A stretch of DNA of 64,000 nt. Origin: Mesodorylaimus sp. YZB2_4 (taxonomy: Eukaryota; Nematoda; Enoplea; Dorylaimida; Dorylaimidae). Below are positions 31,990 to 45,500 of this stretch, in pieces; positions within the stretch are counted from its first letter, which is position 1, and the number at the start of each line of letters is the position of its first letter. Position numbers and translations under genes: made by a program. The stretch lies in assembly GCA_030248295.1 (NCBI GenBank), contig JASANH010000986.1, positions 62,001-126,000 on the forward strand, written 5' to 3'. The notes beneath the pieces are model-generated. The model did not search any database. It was not told the origin of the DNA and was given only the letters and a program-made list of their open reading frames with translations.

Positions 31990-33100
31990 TCAACCGCCCA
32001 ACTCTTTGCGGATCAGCGACATCACCTTCGGCAGGTTCTTTGGCGGCTTTTCGAGATGCCCGGACGACTTGGCATACGACACGATCGAGAAGACGAGAGC
32101 CATCGCTTGACACGGTTCCTGAAGCACTCCTGAAAACGACAACAGTTAGGCAAAAAAGTTAACCCGAAACGGAAGCGGCCCTACCGAGTCGTTGATTTTG
32201 CAGGAGATGATGATCTCCTTGACCGACCATTGTCAGCCGCGTTTGATGGCTTCGATGGCGATGGCGAGGGCCGTGAACTGACCGGATCGTGTGGTGCCAC
32301 TGCCGCAGTGGACGATCATGGGAGGTGGATGGCTGAGGTGGCCATTGGCTTTCATCATTTCTGATTCGGCATCCCACACGGAGTCCATCAGTCGCAGCAG
32401 CTTGGCCGTCGGCAGTCCCTTCGGTTCCCATCCCTCGGCGTGCAGATTCAGGTGCGTCAGAGACCGTTCGGGTCCTTGATCCTGCTTCCACTTGAGCTTC
32501 GTGGTGGTGATGCCCGGCTGCTCGATGCCACCAGTGCGCTTCACTTCGACCGCGCCGTAGGTCTCGACTTGACCTGCCGCTCGGGGCCAGTAGATTTGGA
32601 ACGGATCTTCGGTCATGGCGGGGGAACTGCTCTCGTCGAGCTGACAGATGGCCACGATCACCTGCGCCTCTTCTTGGGCCACCATGTGCCAGAAGTCGTT
32701 GATCGTTTCAGGCAGCGGGGCTTGCGTCAGAACGAACCGTCGAGTCTGTTGGTTCGTGGCCACGTAGCTGAAAACAAAGTCCCTTAGTTTCCCCTCGAGC
32801 CGACCAAAGCCACAAGGACAGACACTAACCTGGCGTGGATGTAGTCGCCACCGGGATAGTTGCGCAGTACGACTCGGGTGTGATCATAGAGGCAGATGCT
32901 GCCGTTGTATCGATTCTTCTCCGGGTTCATGCGGAAGTTTTCGAATCCGGGCGTTTTGGCGACGATGGCGTTGAACTCGTTGAGTACCGTAGCTCGACCA
33001 TCAGCGAGCTAGCTCCGTGGCCGCGATCTTGTTGATCAGCGCCTGAACTGTCGTGATGTCGCTGAGACGACAATTACCAGCGCTCGTGGACTCGTCCATG
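31990..33100 (-). pseudogene. Protein tyrosine phosphatase domain, probably a pseudogene
   Basis: Minus-strand pieces give a classical PTP domain: NPEKNRYNGSICLYDHTRV and DYIHAS (exon ending 32830), joined by TTTTCAG at 32768 to YVATNQQTRRFVLTQAPL, DFWHMV, then the active-site loop VHCGSGTTRSGQ (C-x5-R intact) near 32310, and a last exon (32129-31990) with VLQEPCQAMALVFSIVSYA. Damage: an in-frame TGA at 32233-32235 after AIKRG, with homologous sequence continuing as VKEIIISCK; a frame change near 33010 consistent with a 4-bp CGCT insertion just after GAGCTAGCT; and no start exon. Intact members remove phosphate from phosphotyrosine. The whole piece sits between inverted repeats and just downstream of the Eph receptor on the same strand. 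Confidence 0.7.
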
Positions 33101-33254
33101 TCTTCAGCACGCGACCCTTCGCCGACACTCGACTGCACAGCAAGGCAGCAAACCAACCGCTTACGACGACGACAGACTGGAACAATGAGTGCATCGAGTC
33201 AAAAATATTGCGTAAAATATTACACTGCTCTGCGGCGACCTGGTTCCTTTCAGG

Positions 33255-33530
33255 CCAGCAAACGGGGCTTAGGCATCCATCAACTCAGGACCATAATTCA
33301 TTGACTATACACATATTACGCTATACGCAAATGCAGTGCAAAAAACGGACGCAAGCGCTAAGCGTACAATCTCCATGAGCGCCTGAAGGCACGAGACGGT
33401 AAAATACTACACCAGTTCGTCTATCGCCTTTCTAACTCGACATTTTAAAAGGAGCACGAAGTCGCCCACAAAAACCGTATTCATTCGAATTTCGTTATCA
33501 GAAAGAAAGAAACCTTGGCAGAAAAATAGA
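33255..33530 (-). repeat. Right inverted repeat around the phosphatase pseudogene
   Basis: This is the partner of 30412-30660. The outer ends fade into T-rich sequence on both sides, so exact termini and a target duplication could not be fixed by eye. Confidence 0.85.
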
Positions 33531-33956
33531 TACATCATGGCCTCATATGGCCGTCGTTCATGCATACTGTAAATACACGGTGCCCGTAAAAATATTTGAA
33601 AACATGAAATACTGTTTGAGACAGTGCCAGTAAATCCCTGACAGGGAAAACGTCTCAAAAACGCCAACAAAAAACAAATACACTTATGTACAGACGCTAA
33701 AACTGCTGAGCCGAGAGAAATCCCACAACTTTCCTTTTCTTTCAGTGACCTTACATCAACTGCGCGCACTTTCTCCTCGGTCGTCGTCAACACATAAAAG
33801 CGCCAGCACCGTTTTTCAGAAGCCCTGTACGACAAATTAAAAAATTTAAACATGCATCTTAAAAGTTCATTCTATGGTTTGACAAGCCAATGTTGATCAA
33901 ATACAATCGCAAGCCCAACCTTTGGTCAGTTCAGGACGGCACGCTCACTTGATCGG
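33531..33956. other. 3' side of the Eph receptor gene
   Basis: Presumed 3' UTR of the Eph gene on the minus strand. AATTAAAAAATTTAAA-type sequence at 33835-33852 is A/T-rich, but no unambiguous AATAAA is read on the minus strand near the stop. Confidence 0.4.
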
Positions 33957-36900
33957 TTACACAAAGAAACCCTCGTTCGCATTGCTCGTACCAGTCACGA
34001 CATGTTGCGGCGGTTGCGAGGTCGGCCTGTGGGGATAATAGGTCGGCCGATGCAGCCGATTTAAGGCGTCCGTTAGCCGTTTCTGATCGTAAGCTTGCAA
34101 ACCGATCGATGCCAAATCCACCACAGTCAGTCGGACCAGGTCGCTCACGTTCCGACATCCGTGGCGTTGAAAAACGGGCGTGAATCTTTCCAAACCAAGA
34201 TCGCGTAGAAAGTTCTCTAGCGTCATATGCATGAGCAGACTTCGCGTGGGTGACGACGGCGATGTGACTGGATTAGTCGATTGATAATGACCAGCACCAC
34301 TGGCTGCTGCTGAGACGAACCCGGACGATGTGCCCGTCGACGGATGGCCACCCAAACCCAGTCCGCCGCACAGCGATGGCAGAACGGCCGACGACGTAAG
34401 ACTAGCGAGACTACCGCCGGAATGCGAAACACCCAAAGGCGACGAGCTGAAACAAAAACTGAGTCAGAAAGCAGAAAACCATAAAAAACGAAAGGAAAAA
34501 CTTACACGGACGAGATGGAACTCGATGCGTACAGCAATTCTGGGCATTGCAAGAAGTTTTGCAAAGTCTGCAGAATTCCGGCGAAAGTTGGACGCAAATG
34601 TCGCTCCTTTTGCCAACACTGCATCATCAAACTGTGCAACGACTGCGGGCAATCCTGAAATTGGTCCTCGTGTGTCACACACCCTTTCATTGTGATCTTT
34701 AACTTATTTCTGACAAGCTATGGATATGCACAAAGACACTAACAAGTGGCACGGGACAGGGGGCACAGGTTGTCCAAGACTTGCGAGGCCCGAGGACATT
34801 AAGTGTGGTGAACTTAGGACAGGACACGCCTTAGCATTGAGGACCCGTCTCATACTGACTGTGATGCTGACCCTAGAGTAGTTCAGCATGAGACACTTAC
34901 CATGGGCGGTGGCAATCTGTAGTTGACTTCTTCAATAGCCTGTATGACTTGCTGATTTGTCCAATCCCAATACGGTCTCTCGCCGAACGACATAACTTCC
35001 CACATGACCACACCGAACGACCAGACGTCAGACGAAGAAGTGAATTTGCGAAACGCGATTGCCTCGGGTGCTGTCCATCGCACTGGAATCTTGCCACCTT
35101 TAGTCGTATAGGCCTGCTCGATCGAGCCTTCCAAACCCCGTGACAAACCAAAATCGGCGATTTTACACGAAAATGATGCGTCGACTAGAACGTTTCTAGC
35201 AGCCAAGTCCTGAAATCGAGTCACAATTGGACCTGCTGATCACACAGGCATACAAATTGCTTACTCTGTGAACATATCCTTTGTCACTCAGGTACTTCAT
35301 ACCACTGGCGATACCATGAAGCATGGATACCAATTGCAGAAGATCCAAACGATTATCGTTGGCCTGTAACGAACACAAGTCAGTTACTCTATCATTCCAC
35401 GAGCTGTCCAGCAAGTCCGCATAATATCCCAAAGAAATCTGTCTCGAAAAGACAGCTTACCCTCAAGAACGAATCGAGTGACCGGTTTTCCATATACTCA
35501 GTGATTATCATAACTGGCTCGCTTTTAGTGACCACTCCTCTCAATTTGACCACATTCGGATGATCGAACTGACCCATGATCGATGCCTCGGTCAGGAAAT
35601 CAGCTTTGGCCTTGTCTGTCGATCCCGTTTTCAAAGTTTTAATAGCCACAGTTTCTTCGCGGCCACCAGGCATCTTCAGTTTCCCTTTGCACACTTCTCC
35701 GAACTCGCCCGTCCCGATAATCTCTTCAATGATGACTCGAGAACTGTCCACCTCGTTCGCGTATTCTTGCAACACCTGATTCGGGTCTTCGTAGGCCATC
35801 GGATCGACGTACTGTTTGCATCCATTGTGGAATGGGGTCGTCGACAAGGTGAATTGCTGCACCAGCGGAGTCGCCACTAAAGACGGGCACACATTACAAT
35901 ATCAGCAGGATGCCATTTCCTTTAACTTTCCCAAAAAGCAAGTCGGGTACACAGGCAACATGGACAACTAGACCTACTTTTCCTGGCCAATGTCGCCGCA
36001 CTATTGTAGTCCGGGGTTGAGTGAGGATGCGGATGGCGAATACTGTGAAGCGGGTCTGTATAGAAAAGCAGAGGATAAGCCATACAGATTACAGTCCAGC
36101 CGCAGGGTTACATTGCCATTCTAAGGTGACATGCCTTCGAGGACAAAGCACATGCTACCGGGTCGAATATGTCGCAGCTAGGATGCAATTAAACAGTGCG
36201 GGGTCAAGAGCTAAATTTATAGCTTGCACTAACCAGGCTGATGAACTAAGCTTTTTCCAAAATGCTGTTCTCAGCAAATGCAGCTCTTGGCATTTCTTCA
36301 TCCCGGCCAAAAACCAACTTACCACTTTTGTAGTCAAGCACATCCAAGTCACTCGGTTGTTTTTCGCCACTGCACAAATTCGATCTCCGTCGACGATGGC
36401 AAAAGAAATAGATCAAAAATAGAATCAGAGCAAGTGTCGCAGTACCAACGACCGGCCACACAATATTTCCGATTGAACTGGCCTGAGAGTCAGTCGATAG
36501 CTCTCCTAAAAACAACAAACTTTTGGTCATTGTGTGCGCCAATTCAACGAAGCCGCTTCTTACCACTCGACCCTCCACCTAGTCCAGCAGCAGTTCTTAT
36601 CCAGGACACATCGCTCCACGCACCAGTGCCACCTCCAGGCACACTGACTTGCACTTGATACCCGTAATTAGTGTTCGGTTGCAAGTTGTAGAATGTAAAT
36701 CTGGGCACGTGTGTGGTCGAAGATTCATTATTTCCACTCGATCCACGATACGAGCTGGGAGATACCAGCTTCCGTTTTTGCGTGGTCGGATCCCTGATGA
36801 ACAACCGCACAGCATATTGATAATGCACGCCTTGGGCGATCGATCGTTGCTGATTATTATCGATCAGCTCTGTCACGTGATCATTCGATTTGAGTCCTAT

Positions 36901-39900
36901 CAATTCGGACGCATAGCCCATGGACGGCACTGTCCAACTGATATTCAGTTCGGTCGCAGTCACAGCATCCACTCGATCAACCACGTAGGCACCGGAACTG
37001 GGCGCGGCACTTTGCGTATTGAATTCGACCAAGGCGTACATGGGCAAACTGTCCACCTGGGGCGTGATATCGTTCTCCGCGTACACGAACACTGTGTAGG
37101 ACAATCCAGCCGCCAAGTTGGTCAACGTCAAAGTCGTCGTGTTGAACAACTTCTTCGATGGCATATATTGCGTATCCGACGGACAATCGGGACATTCCAC
37201 TCGATACCACACCATCGATCGACCACCCAAGTCTTCTGGTTCTTTCCACGACAGAACAGCTCGAGTCTGCTCCACTTTCAACACTTTCAAATCGATCGGT
37301 CGGGACGGGGGTCTCGTACACGGCGACGATTTCGGGTCCGTTGGCGCCCGATAGAATCCAGCTTCGCACTCGCAGAACGCCGCTCCGGGCAATTTGGATA
37401 TGCTTCGAGCGGGACAAGGCAGACACCCGGCCAAACCGGGACCATCCTTGTAAAATCCAGCATCGCAAGCTAGAAAGAAAACACCCCGTTAGATGCAGTT
37501 TTTCCATAAATTACAGTACGTTACTCTAAGAATCTGTGCACTTTGAACTCTGATCTCAAACCAAACTTGCCCAATAAATTAAACCAAGACCTGTCCCGAA
37601 AAGTCTAAAATATGCGACCCCCTAATCTTTCGCAATCACCTCATTTTTGCCAACCTGATTTAATAATGTTCAAAACAATTTTTTCTCAATCCAACAAAAC
37701 CACTGCGCAGAATCGTGAATATTTACCAAAAAGCTTTTCGAATGGCTTTATTTCGAGTGTACACAGATTATATGCCCTGCTCAGATAACTCTCGCCTGCA
37801 CCAAGCTCGGATTTGTCTCTTGTTTACACTCGGTCAAAGTCAACGTAAACTTTATAATAATGCCCGTTTGATTTTGCTGTTTTATTTATCCTCCAAACTT
37901 TCGACTAAGCCAACACTTCGAGACACGTCCCCTTCTTATGGCGATTGACAGAGGCAACTGCTTCGCTCGACCAAGTTTCCGCCTGGTCAAAAATTCGCAC
38001 CTTTATCCGCCCGCCATCGAATCAATCAAGCTCAGCACCAGTCGCTCTTGAAACAAAAGCCTATTGGAGCTAGGCACTGGACATAATCCGACGACCCGTC
38101 TCATATTTCCGAGACAGCCGCTGTCCGACTCGACAACTGTCCAAAGACTATTGCTAATAAAAACAATCCATTTTCACGCCTCAACGCGTCTGGCTTAATG
38201 ACGTTTTGCATTCCCCGAGTTCTCACCGAGACATCGTCCCTATCTCTTCCTTCGCACTCTATTATGTTCTAACGTTTAGTAAATGCCAAATGACGAAAAA
38301 CGTTTACCCCTATTCAAAACCGCAAACACTTCCATTTTCTAGTTGCTAATCGCTTTTCAAATCAGTGACACAGCTATTTCGACGCATATTAAAACTTAAA
38401 AATAACACCTTTCTTTCACAAATTCCCAGTCAGGTACGCGTCAAAATGAGACAAGCATGTAACACTGTCAATTTATGTTAGCCTCTTTTTCTTTCCACCA
38501 CTAACTTATGTCATTTCGACTAATGCATACGCCCACAAAAAAACATCTTTTTCATCTTCGCATTGTCCCTTCTACAATATGGAAACTCGACAACCCGAGT
38601 CCCTATTCACTCCGAGTTCATCTGTCAAATTTAACATATTTTTGTTGCAGCGAAATTCCTAAAAACCCTCGAGCACAATGCTCCGTCACGCCCGTTACCG
38701 TAGTCACGCGTACACTATCCATGGCCATCGCTCTTTCAACTATCTCGCCTATTTCATCTATTTTCCACGGCCAGATATTTTCAAAGACAAGACTCGGCGT
38801 CGTCGCGTCACGATTATGGAAGTCTAAATACGCTCCCTCGTCTCACCACTCGCCTCTACAGTCTTGTACAAATTACGAACGAGGTGTACATTCGACAAGC
38901 CCAAATCTTGCCTACAACCTGCTCTGTGTACCTTGTTCGTCATTTCGCGCGCGGCCCACTTTGATCTACGCTTATGGTCGACCATAGTTTGCCGTAGACT
39001 AGAGATAACCAAAAACAACCTAAACCATCCAACCAAACAAAATTCAGTCGCCGTGTCGACCCGCGTAAACTACATACCAACAACGTGTTATGTCTATCCC
39101 ATCTTTTCGCACTTTTGCCGTCGGCTCGACATCAATCGTCCATATTTCGTCTGAATCCCCTTTCCCAAACGTGCCCGAACAAGGCATTCGAATCTCCTAT
39201 AATGCCCACCACTCCCACCGACTATGCCACTAATCACCAGCCCATCCAGTTGACCGCTAGCACAGCCCGTTACTAAACCAATTGGCACAAATAAAAAGCG
39301 ACCTATAATCGCCCATAAAAAGGTAATACAACAGAAAATTAGAAAATCCTGTTCTCATCCTAGTGTCAATTCCTATAATAACCACTTCCACAACTAATAA
39401 ATCGCAGCCCACGAACGCTAATGGAAACGGCGCCGCCTCGTCAAAAAGATTCCTCACCAAAAACTATCCCCGAGTCGCCTTTCGACAAAAGCACCCAATT
39501 CATTGCACCCTCGCAATTCAGACACGGCCTCGTATAAAGGAATGATCGTACTCGATTCGCGGCCATGCCTCCGATATTGGTGCATAATGGAGTCGGTTGG
39601 CCTCGCTAGAATGCCTTCATCGTCTCTCTCCTCCCAAGGCATCAAAATCATCATCGGCGCCCGGCTCGTAAAGGTGGGAATTGTCCAATTTTCGCACACT
39701 CGACCAGGGACATCAAGTGCCAAACCAAACTATGCCCCCACTTCCATTAGTTCGACGAAATGTCCAACCCTCCCAATCCTCTGGTCACGACCTGCCAGTG
39801 CGCTGAACTTTCCAATAGTTCACTACAGCAGCTAATTCGTAACTTATTAGCCCCTGCCAGTCGAAAAAGTAAGCTAGAGAAGACAAATTTTTTATCGCCA

Positions 39901-42900
39901 GTCTCAGCTGACACGGGCCCCCGCGAAATCGATCCTATTTGCAAACAATAGGAACCAAACGCCAACTAACCGCCATCAATCAAAAAACCATCAGAAAAAT
40001 CGAGGAAAAATCGTATCTTGTCAGCCTAGAGAGCCTCAAAACCAGACAATGGCAGATGGAACAAACAAGCCAGAATAATTGACTAAACTGATCAATCTAA
40101 TTCACGGATTTGCTCATCTGTTGCTAATCTACTGCATTCCCTTTCGCTTACACCCGACTTAGCATCAATGTACGCTTGTCAATGTTCAAAGTTTTTTAAA
40201 GTCGACTAAACAAACACTTACCAATGCATCTCGCCCCGTCAGTCCTATATCCTGGATTGCACTGACAACCGCCGCTCAACAGATCCCAGCTCCCATCTCC
40301 TTTGCAAACGTATTTCGGTTGGGCGCCAGGCGTCGGAGGGCTGGCGTTATCAACGCAATGTCCAACCGTCTCTTGAATTGACGTCAGGTTCGGACCAACA
40401 GCGGTCTCTGGGAACCAGGCGAAATTCGTGACGATTTCCTCGCACACTTCGTAGTAGACCTGTAAAATATACAGTTTAACATTTTTCCCCCAAAAACATG
40501 AAAAAATTTCTGATATTCTTCATCTTAAATACAAAATTTGCCCTTCTCTGACTTTTTCCATTCCAGCTCAGCTGATGATAAGCCGCAAGACTCACCTTTA
40601 CTGCCAGCAACGAAATGCACGCTCCTTCGTCTCGGAATGCTAAATACACGCCCTTTTTCGACACAGGCACCTCTCGGGTTACTGTATTGGTCACGATATT
40701 CTCTTGACTCGTAAATCGTCCATTATCAGCTGTTATCCTATCAATTCTTCGATACCCATCGCCACTAGCCGACGACTGACGATCAGTCCATTCGGGCCGT
40801 TGTTTAGTCGCGAAATCGAAATCGGATTCATAAGCCAACAATGTGAACGTTTCTTTGCAAGTTCTCGCCGTATGAGGGAACAATTTACAATCTCGTATTG
40901 TAAATGTCATTTCCACGGACAATCGTTTGGCTTCGCCTCGTTGAACGAACGGTGTCCGAACCCAATTGTCAACGTGCTCTCGACGAACATCGCATACGAT
41001 ATACGATCGCCAATTTATCCCTTCTTGCGAACTGGTGTAACTTTCTTCCAACCACTAAAAGAAACAAATCCTATTTTTAGGTTAATAGAACTGACTAAAT
41101 CCTAAACTATTCGTTCTCTTTCCTACCACCCCAAACCTCCGTTATACCGTCCCTTGACAAAAAGTCACCATTGTACACCATTTCCCACGCCCTTGGCTTT
41201 CCTCAAGGCATGTAGCGTATTCGAAATACGGTACTCAAATACAATACGAAGGATGGGCGACGAGGGTTATTACATACGCCCCGATGGATTTATTCCCAAA
41301 AGGGACGCCAAAGAAACCGAAATCGTCCCTCGCCCCTTCATTATTCCCTTAAAGGCCACCAAAATTTCAAAGGATGTGCTAGGGAACAGGTGACAAGTAG
41401 ACGAGCCAGCCCAGTCGATTACGATGACCAGATTCGTCCTTTCTTTGCTAATTTATTCCGCCTTTTCGACCCCACGAGTCATCATCATCATGAACAACGT
41501 TCGTCGGCCGACCGTGTTTCCTTTTCCCATTTCGCTCCGACGATCACAGTCCTTTAACCATGCCCACGTCCAACCGACGCAGCGACCAAATCATACGCTT
41601 GTCTGATTCTTTACACCAGGATGAACGAAAAGGCTAATTGGCTTCGAGAATCCCAACACCAATGCCCGCCCTTGCCATCACTCATAACGACACAGGTATG
41701 CAACCGTGTCCACACATCAGCCATCCTCATTCCTCGCCCATATTCCTTCCGTGCACTCGTCTTTCTGAGAAGACCCCTCTTCCCCACTGCGCCTATAGCA
41801 CCTACTGTACTCGCCCACCCTTTGCCCCGTTGATAAGATCGTCGTTCATCCGACAAAGCATAAGATCGAGTCAGTAATAAACCACCTTTCATCTACCTAC
41901 ATCCCAAGTTTTAATACTTTTCAAAAAATTGGTTAGCACTACCCCCGAAGCGTATTCACCCAACCATAGCATAGCATGCGACCATGCGGAATTCATAATG
42001 GAGAAAAGAAAGAGACGGCCCGAGTGATCAACCCTCTCCTAAGCGCATCAATCACGCATCATAGCTCTCACTGGCCCGTCAAACATACCCCAACCTGCAC
42101 ATCACTTACCCCATCTTCCGCTGACGACGACGATGAGTAGGTCGTCCAATGTAGAACCGATTGTTGAGTCGTGTCCAATAATGGCACTAAAAAAACAAGC
42201 AACAAAATTAACCCACAACACAATACTAAACCTACAAAATTCATAGCTCCATTTTCTACCATCTGTCCATCCGAGCGTACAAAGAACAAGCCGAGCCAAG
42301 TCAAAGAATCAATCACAAATCCAGTATGGAATGGACGATAGTTTAGGCCCTCGTTTATATTCAACACCTGACCCGCCATCCCGACGCCACCCTACTCCAA
42401 TAAAATCCTATCCCAAAACGGTTTTTATGGCATCAAAAAATGGACATAAAACATTCTTCTTTAAAGACGTTCCCCTCCTCTTCTGCCTTTTTTCAAACAC
42501 AACTAGATACAATAGATTTCTGGTTGGTGGGTGGTAGGGTACAACCTCTGTTATTAACTAGACACATAATTTAAAACAGCTGGCTACCTTTTCCGATCCT
42601 ACGTTTTTCTCATTATGTGCCATTTCGAAACGATGAGGTGCATTCCAATGGTCGCCTACCCTCTCGATCATATTTTACTATAATTTCACATGTCACATAA
42701 CCTCCAAGAATTTTTCATATTTCTCATTTATAACCATCTCTGCAACACTTTTTTACGACAGCCTCTCGCTCTCTATTAGCGGGGTTAGACGAGCGAAAAA
42801 TCTATATTATCGAGAAAAGCGTGACGTCTTGGCCCGAACGGAAACAACGTGTCTATCATCGCCAACCGACCAATATCAGCTTATTGGAATCCACTAGAAC

Positions 42901-45153
42901 GGCCAATCCTCATCCCCATATGCTAACCTCCTCCTATCAAACCCGAGAGCTTCATTCTCTCGAGTAACATCATAACAGGCTACCAATGAACGGAAACTCA
43001 CGGCCTTCCCTTCCTACAAAGCTCAAAGAAAACTGAACACTCGGCAAATATAGGATGAGAAATGGTTTCTTGCATTCTTGAATGGCCAGTTGTGTCAAAA
43101 GAGCATTTCATCACATCCAACCAAACAGACCAATTGCGATGGGAAAATAGCAGCCTTGACAAGTTTATCGCTTTGGTAACTGCACTCGACTCGACCATGG
43201 CATGGCTAACCTATTTTTATAGCACTTTTGCTTTTACATGCGATAGATTAGTAGTAAAGTGCTAGTATTTGGCGCATTGCATTTTAATTCTCTCTGGGTG
43301 CGCAGGTCGAAAACAAAAAGACTACGACTGCCCTCCTCCTCCCAGTGTCGTGTAATTCGAATATATGGGCGACAAACCCGCACTAAATTATTGCTCAAAC
43401 GAATTTTCCCGTTTTCCATGTAGCAAAACGCATTTACAAGTGAAATGCGTATCGCAGCATGAGGTCAGAAACGCGTCAAGGTCACGCCTACCGGTTTGCA
43501 CGCCATTTGTCTCCGAGGTTACTTTTATAACAGCCCGCCAACCTCGCCAAAGGACAACGAACAGAGAGAGAAAAACCGAAACCATTTATGCCCTTTCACG
43601 TCTTCGCCGCCTTGGGTGCCTAAAAACGGTCCCAGCCATCTACTAACATTGGCGTGCCAAAGGGCGAGATGAGATTGGATACCAAGGACCTTTCTTCAAA
43701 GATGGACAAAAAAACATTTACCACTACGATTCATACTCCGATGCCTAAATATAGTCGTGGACGAGACAGCCGATTCGAAAACATGGGTTACGATACTGCG
43801 CACTTTTTTGATCGGCGAACCAGCCGATAGCATCGAGCTTAGACGATTGCGATTAAAAGCGACCGAGCGGATACAATTTCTTGCATGCAAGGCAACAGGG
43901 CAATTTTCAAAATGCATCGAAACAAAGCCCCCATTTCACCGAGCACTCGACTAGGCAGCTAATGTCGAAGCCGGACTGAAAATACCACATTACGCATGTA
44001 CTATAAAAAATGAGAAGGGCGTGACGGAAAAAGTTGTCTACTTAGTGAAAATGGAAGAAAGTAAGGAGGCAGTGGAAAAAGATAAGTTGCCGCCAGTGGC
44101 GTCGCGTCCTATTCGCTTAATCTTGTATCGGTTTGGTTAAAATCGACGCCGTTTCGAGCGCCTGTTATTTATTTAACAACAAACATGTACTCAGAGCATG
44201 GCCAACAGGCGCCAGTATTTTTCTTCCAAAGCTCTTATCTGGGATTTTTGGTTCACGAAAAACGGCCTCTTACGATTGAAAAATCTGATTTCCTCTTTTG
44301 AGCAAAGTGCGTTTTTATGAGGAGAACATTTGACAAACGATGACGCCTCGATACCAAGCGATAAATGGCAAACGAGGCAAAAATGTCTATCAGATTACGA
44401 AATCTGCCTAAAAAACCTCTAAGCAGCCTTGCTAAAATGCATTAGGGCTGGCGTCAGGGCGGTGTGTTATAAGCGAGCCGAGGACTTGGTACGGAAGACA
44501 AATGAAGCCTCATTAGGCACCTGCACTAGGGAACAAAAAAGCCCCCGAGTCACCGGTATATCGAGGTGTAATAAATGCGGCCAACAGTCGTTAGGAGCAC
44601 AAGTGGCAAAGCCAGTCACCACCCGTCGAATAACCGTTAAAAGCGTGCGTGCAGGGTAGCCACCACACGTCGACCCAAAGAACCAAAGGTCTGGTTAGTG
44701 AGCCCATGCAGAGCACAGATCGGGGTCAATCCAAATGCAAACACCTTTCGCATGCCAAAGAATAATGCAAAAAAGCGGACCGCAGTCGTCTACGCTCACA
44801 AAAAGCCTGGACCACTCAAGATAGGGAAAGAAAACGAGGACAGGAACTAACCTAGGATCCCCACTGCGAACGCCGATTGTTTTTGTTCAGCGACGCATCT
44901 GGCGTACAAAATTCGATCTCCTACCATTCACCCCGAGGATTTATGGTGCAAGTCCAAGAATAGCTACCACCAACCAGGCCTGAGCAAGGCAACCTCAGAA
45001 ACCTAGTCCAGCGCTCATCTATCCTGCCCACTTTTAAATTTGAGGCTTACCTCGTTTTGCATCAGTTTCGAAATTTGATCCAATCCAAGCCACAATCATT
45101 AGGACATAAAAAATCCGTTCGAATACGCCGACGGATGACTTTGCCATTTCCAT
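33957..45153 (-). CDS. Eph receptor tyrosine kinase, complete, 12 exons
   Basis: Exons on the minus strand: 45153-45051, 42186-42110, 41054-40596, 40459-40222, 37469-36564, 36505-36323, 36055-35978, 35876-35461, 35363-35265, 35209-34901, 34654-34506 and 34446-33957. They total 3507 nt, all phases match, and they encode 1168 residues. In order: signal peptide (1-~30); ephrin-binding domain (from [12 protein letters not shown], with [17 protein letters not shown], to about 213); Cys-rich/EGF-like part; two fibronectin III domains (to about 590); a membrane helix with stop-transfer FCHRRRR; juxtamembrane [12 protein letters not shown] with the two regulatory tyrosines (704, 710); a kinase domain with [20 protein letters not shown] (split between exons 9 and 10 after HR) and DFG, so catalytically competent; a SAM domain (about 1079-1142); and the end EGFFV, a possible PDZ ligand. 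It binds membrane ephrins and signals in cell guidance. Confidence 0.95.
37470..40221 (-). other. Eph intron 4 (2.75 kb)
   Basis: No exon, repeat family or mobile element was recognised. The plus strand is visibly poor in G and rich in A, C and T, unlike the repeat-filled intron of the topoisomerase gene. A large element-free intron in a developmental gene may hold regulatory DNA, but I see no motif that proves it. Confidence 0.5.
42187..45050 (-). other. Eph intron 1 (2.86 kb)
   Basis: No other exon was found in the signal-peptide intron; ORFs on either strand lack motifs. Plus-strand base use appears to change from C/T-rich to A/G-rich near 43.64 kb. No mobile element was recognised. Confidence 0.45.
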
Positions 45154-45429
45154 TTCAATTTATACGTCTGACATGAAATTCGATTTACTTGTAAAGTATA
45201 TGATCAAATAAAAATCAGGCCCAAGTTGGTCGATATGCTAGTCCGAGTAGAACAATAATTCGTCCGAGCACTTTGTAGACTTTGCACTCATCAGACGAGT
45301 GAACATCTACGGAAAGAAGTAGACGGACGTTAGGGACTCGATAGAAGACGTTCGATTTCACAGCTTCCAATAAAATGAAAACCAAAGGCAAACACAGCAC
45401 GTCTCCCTGACACTCACTAAGGAACTACC

Positions 45430-45500
45430 ACACCCGCCAAATGTACTCGTCCCGCCAAGCCACGCCCCCGCACGCTATTGGCTGAGTGCGGCTCGGCGCT
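45430..45500 (-). promoter_or_regulatory. Likely Eph promoter: GC box and CCAAT box
   Basis: CCACGCCCCC (45460-45469, an Sp/KLF-type box) and ATTGG (45477-45481, a CCAAT box on the minus strand) lie about 310-330 bases upstream of the Eph start codon. The spacing suits a TATA-less promoter. This is a motif match only. Confidence 0.45.

Noticed and set aside
32233..32235. Selenocysteine or readthrough at the PTP TGA
   Set aside because: A second defect (frameshift near 33010) and the missing 5' exon make a pseudogene the simpler reading, and no catalytic Sec is expected there.
36649..37473. 274-codon plus-strand frame
   Set aside because: It is antisense to the fibronectin exon of the Eph receptor, which is fully supported on the minus strand.
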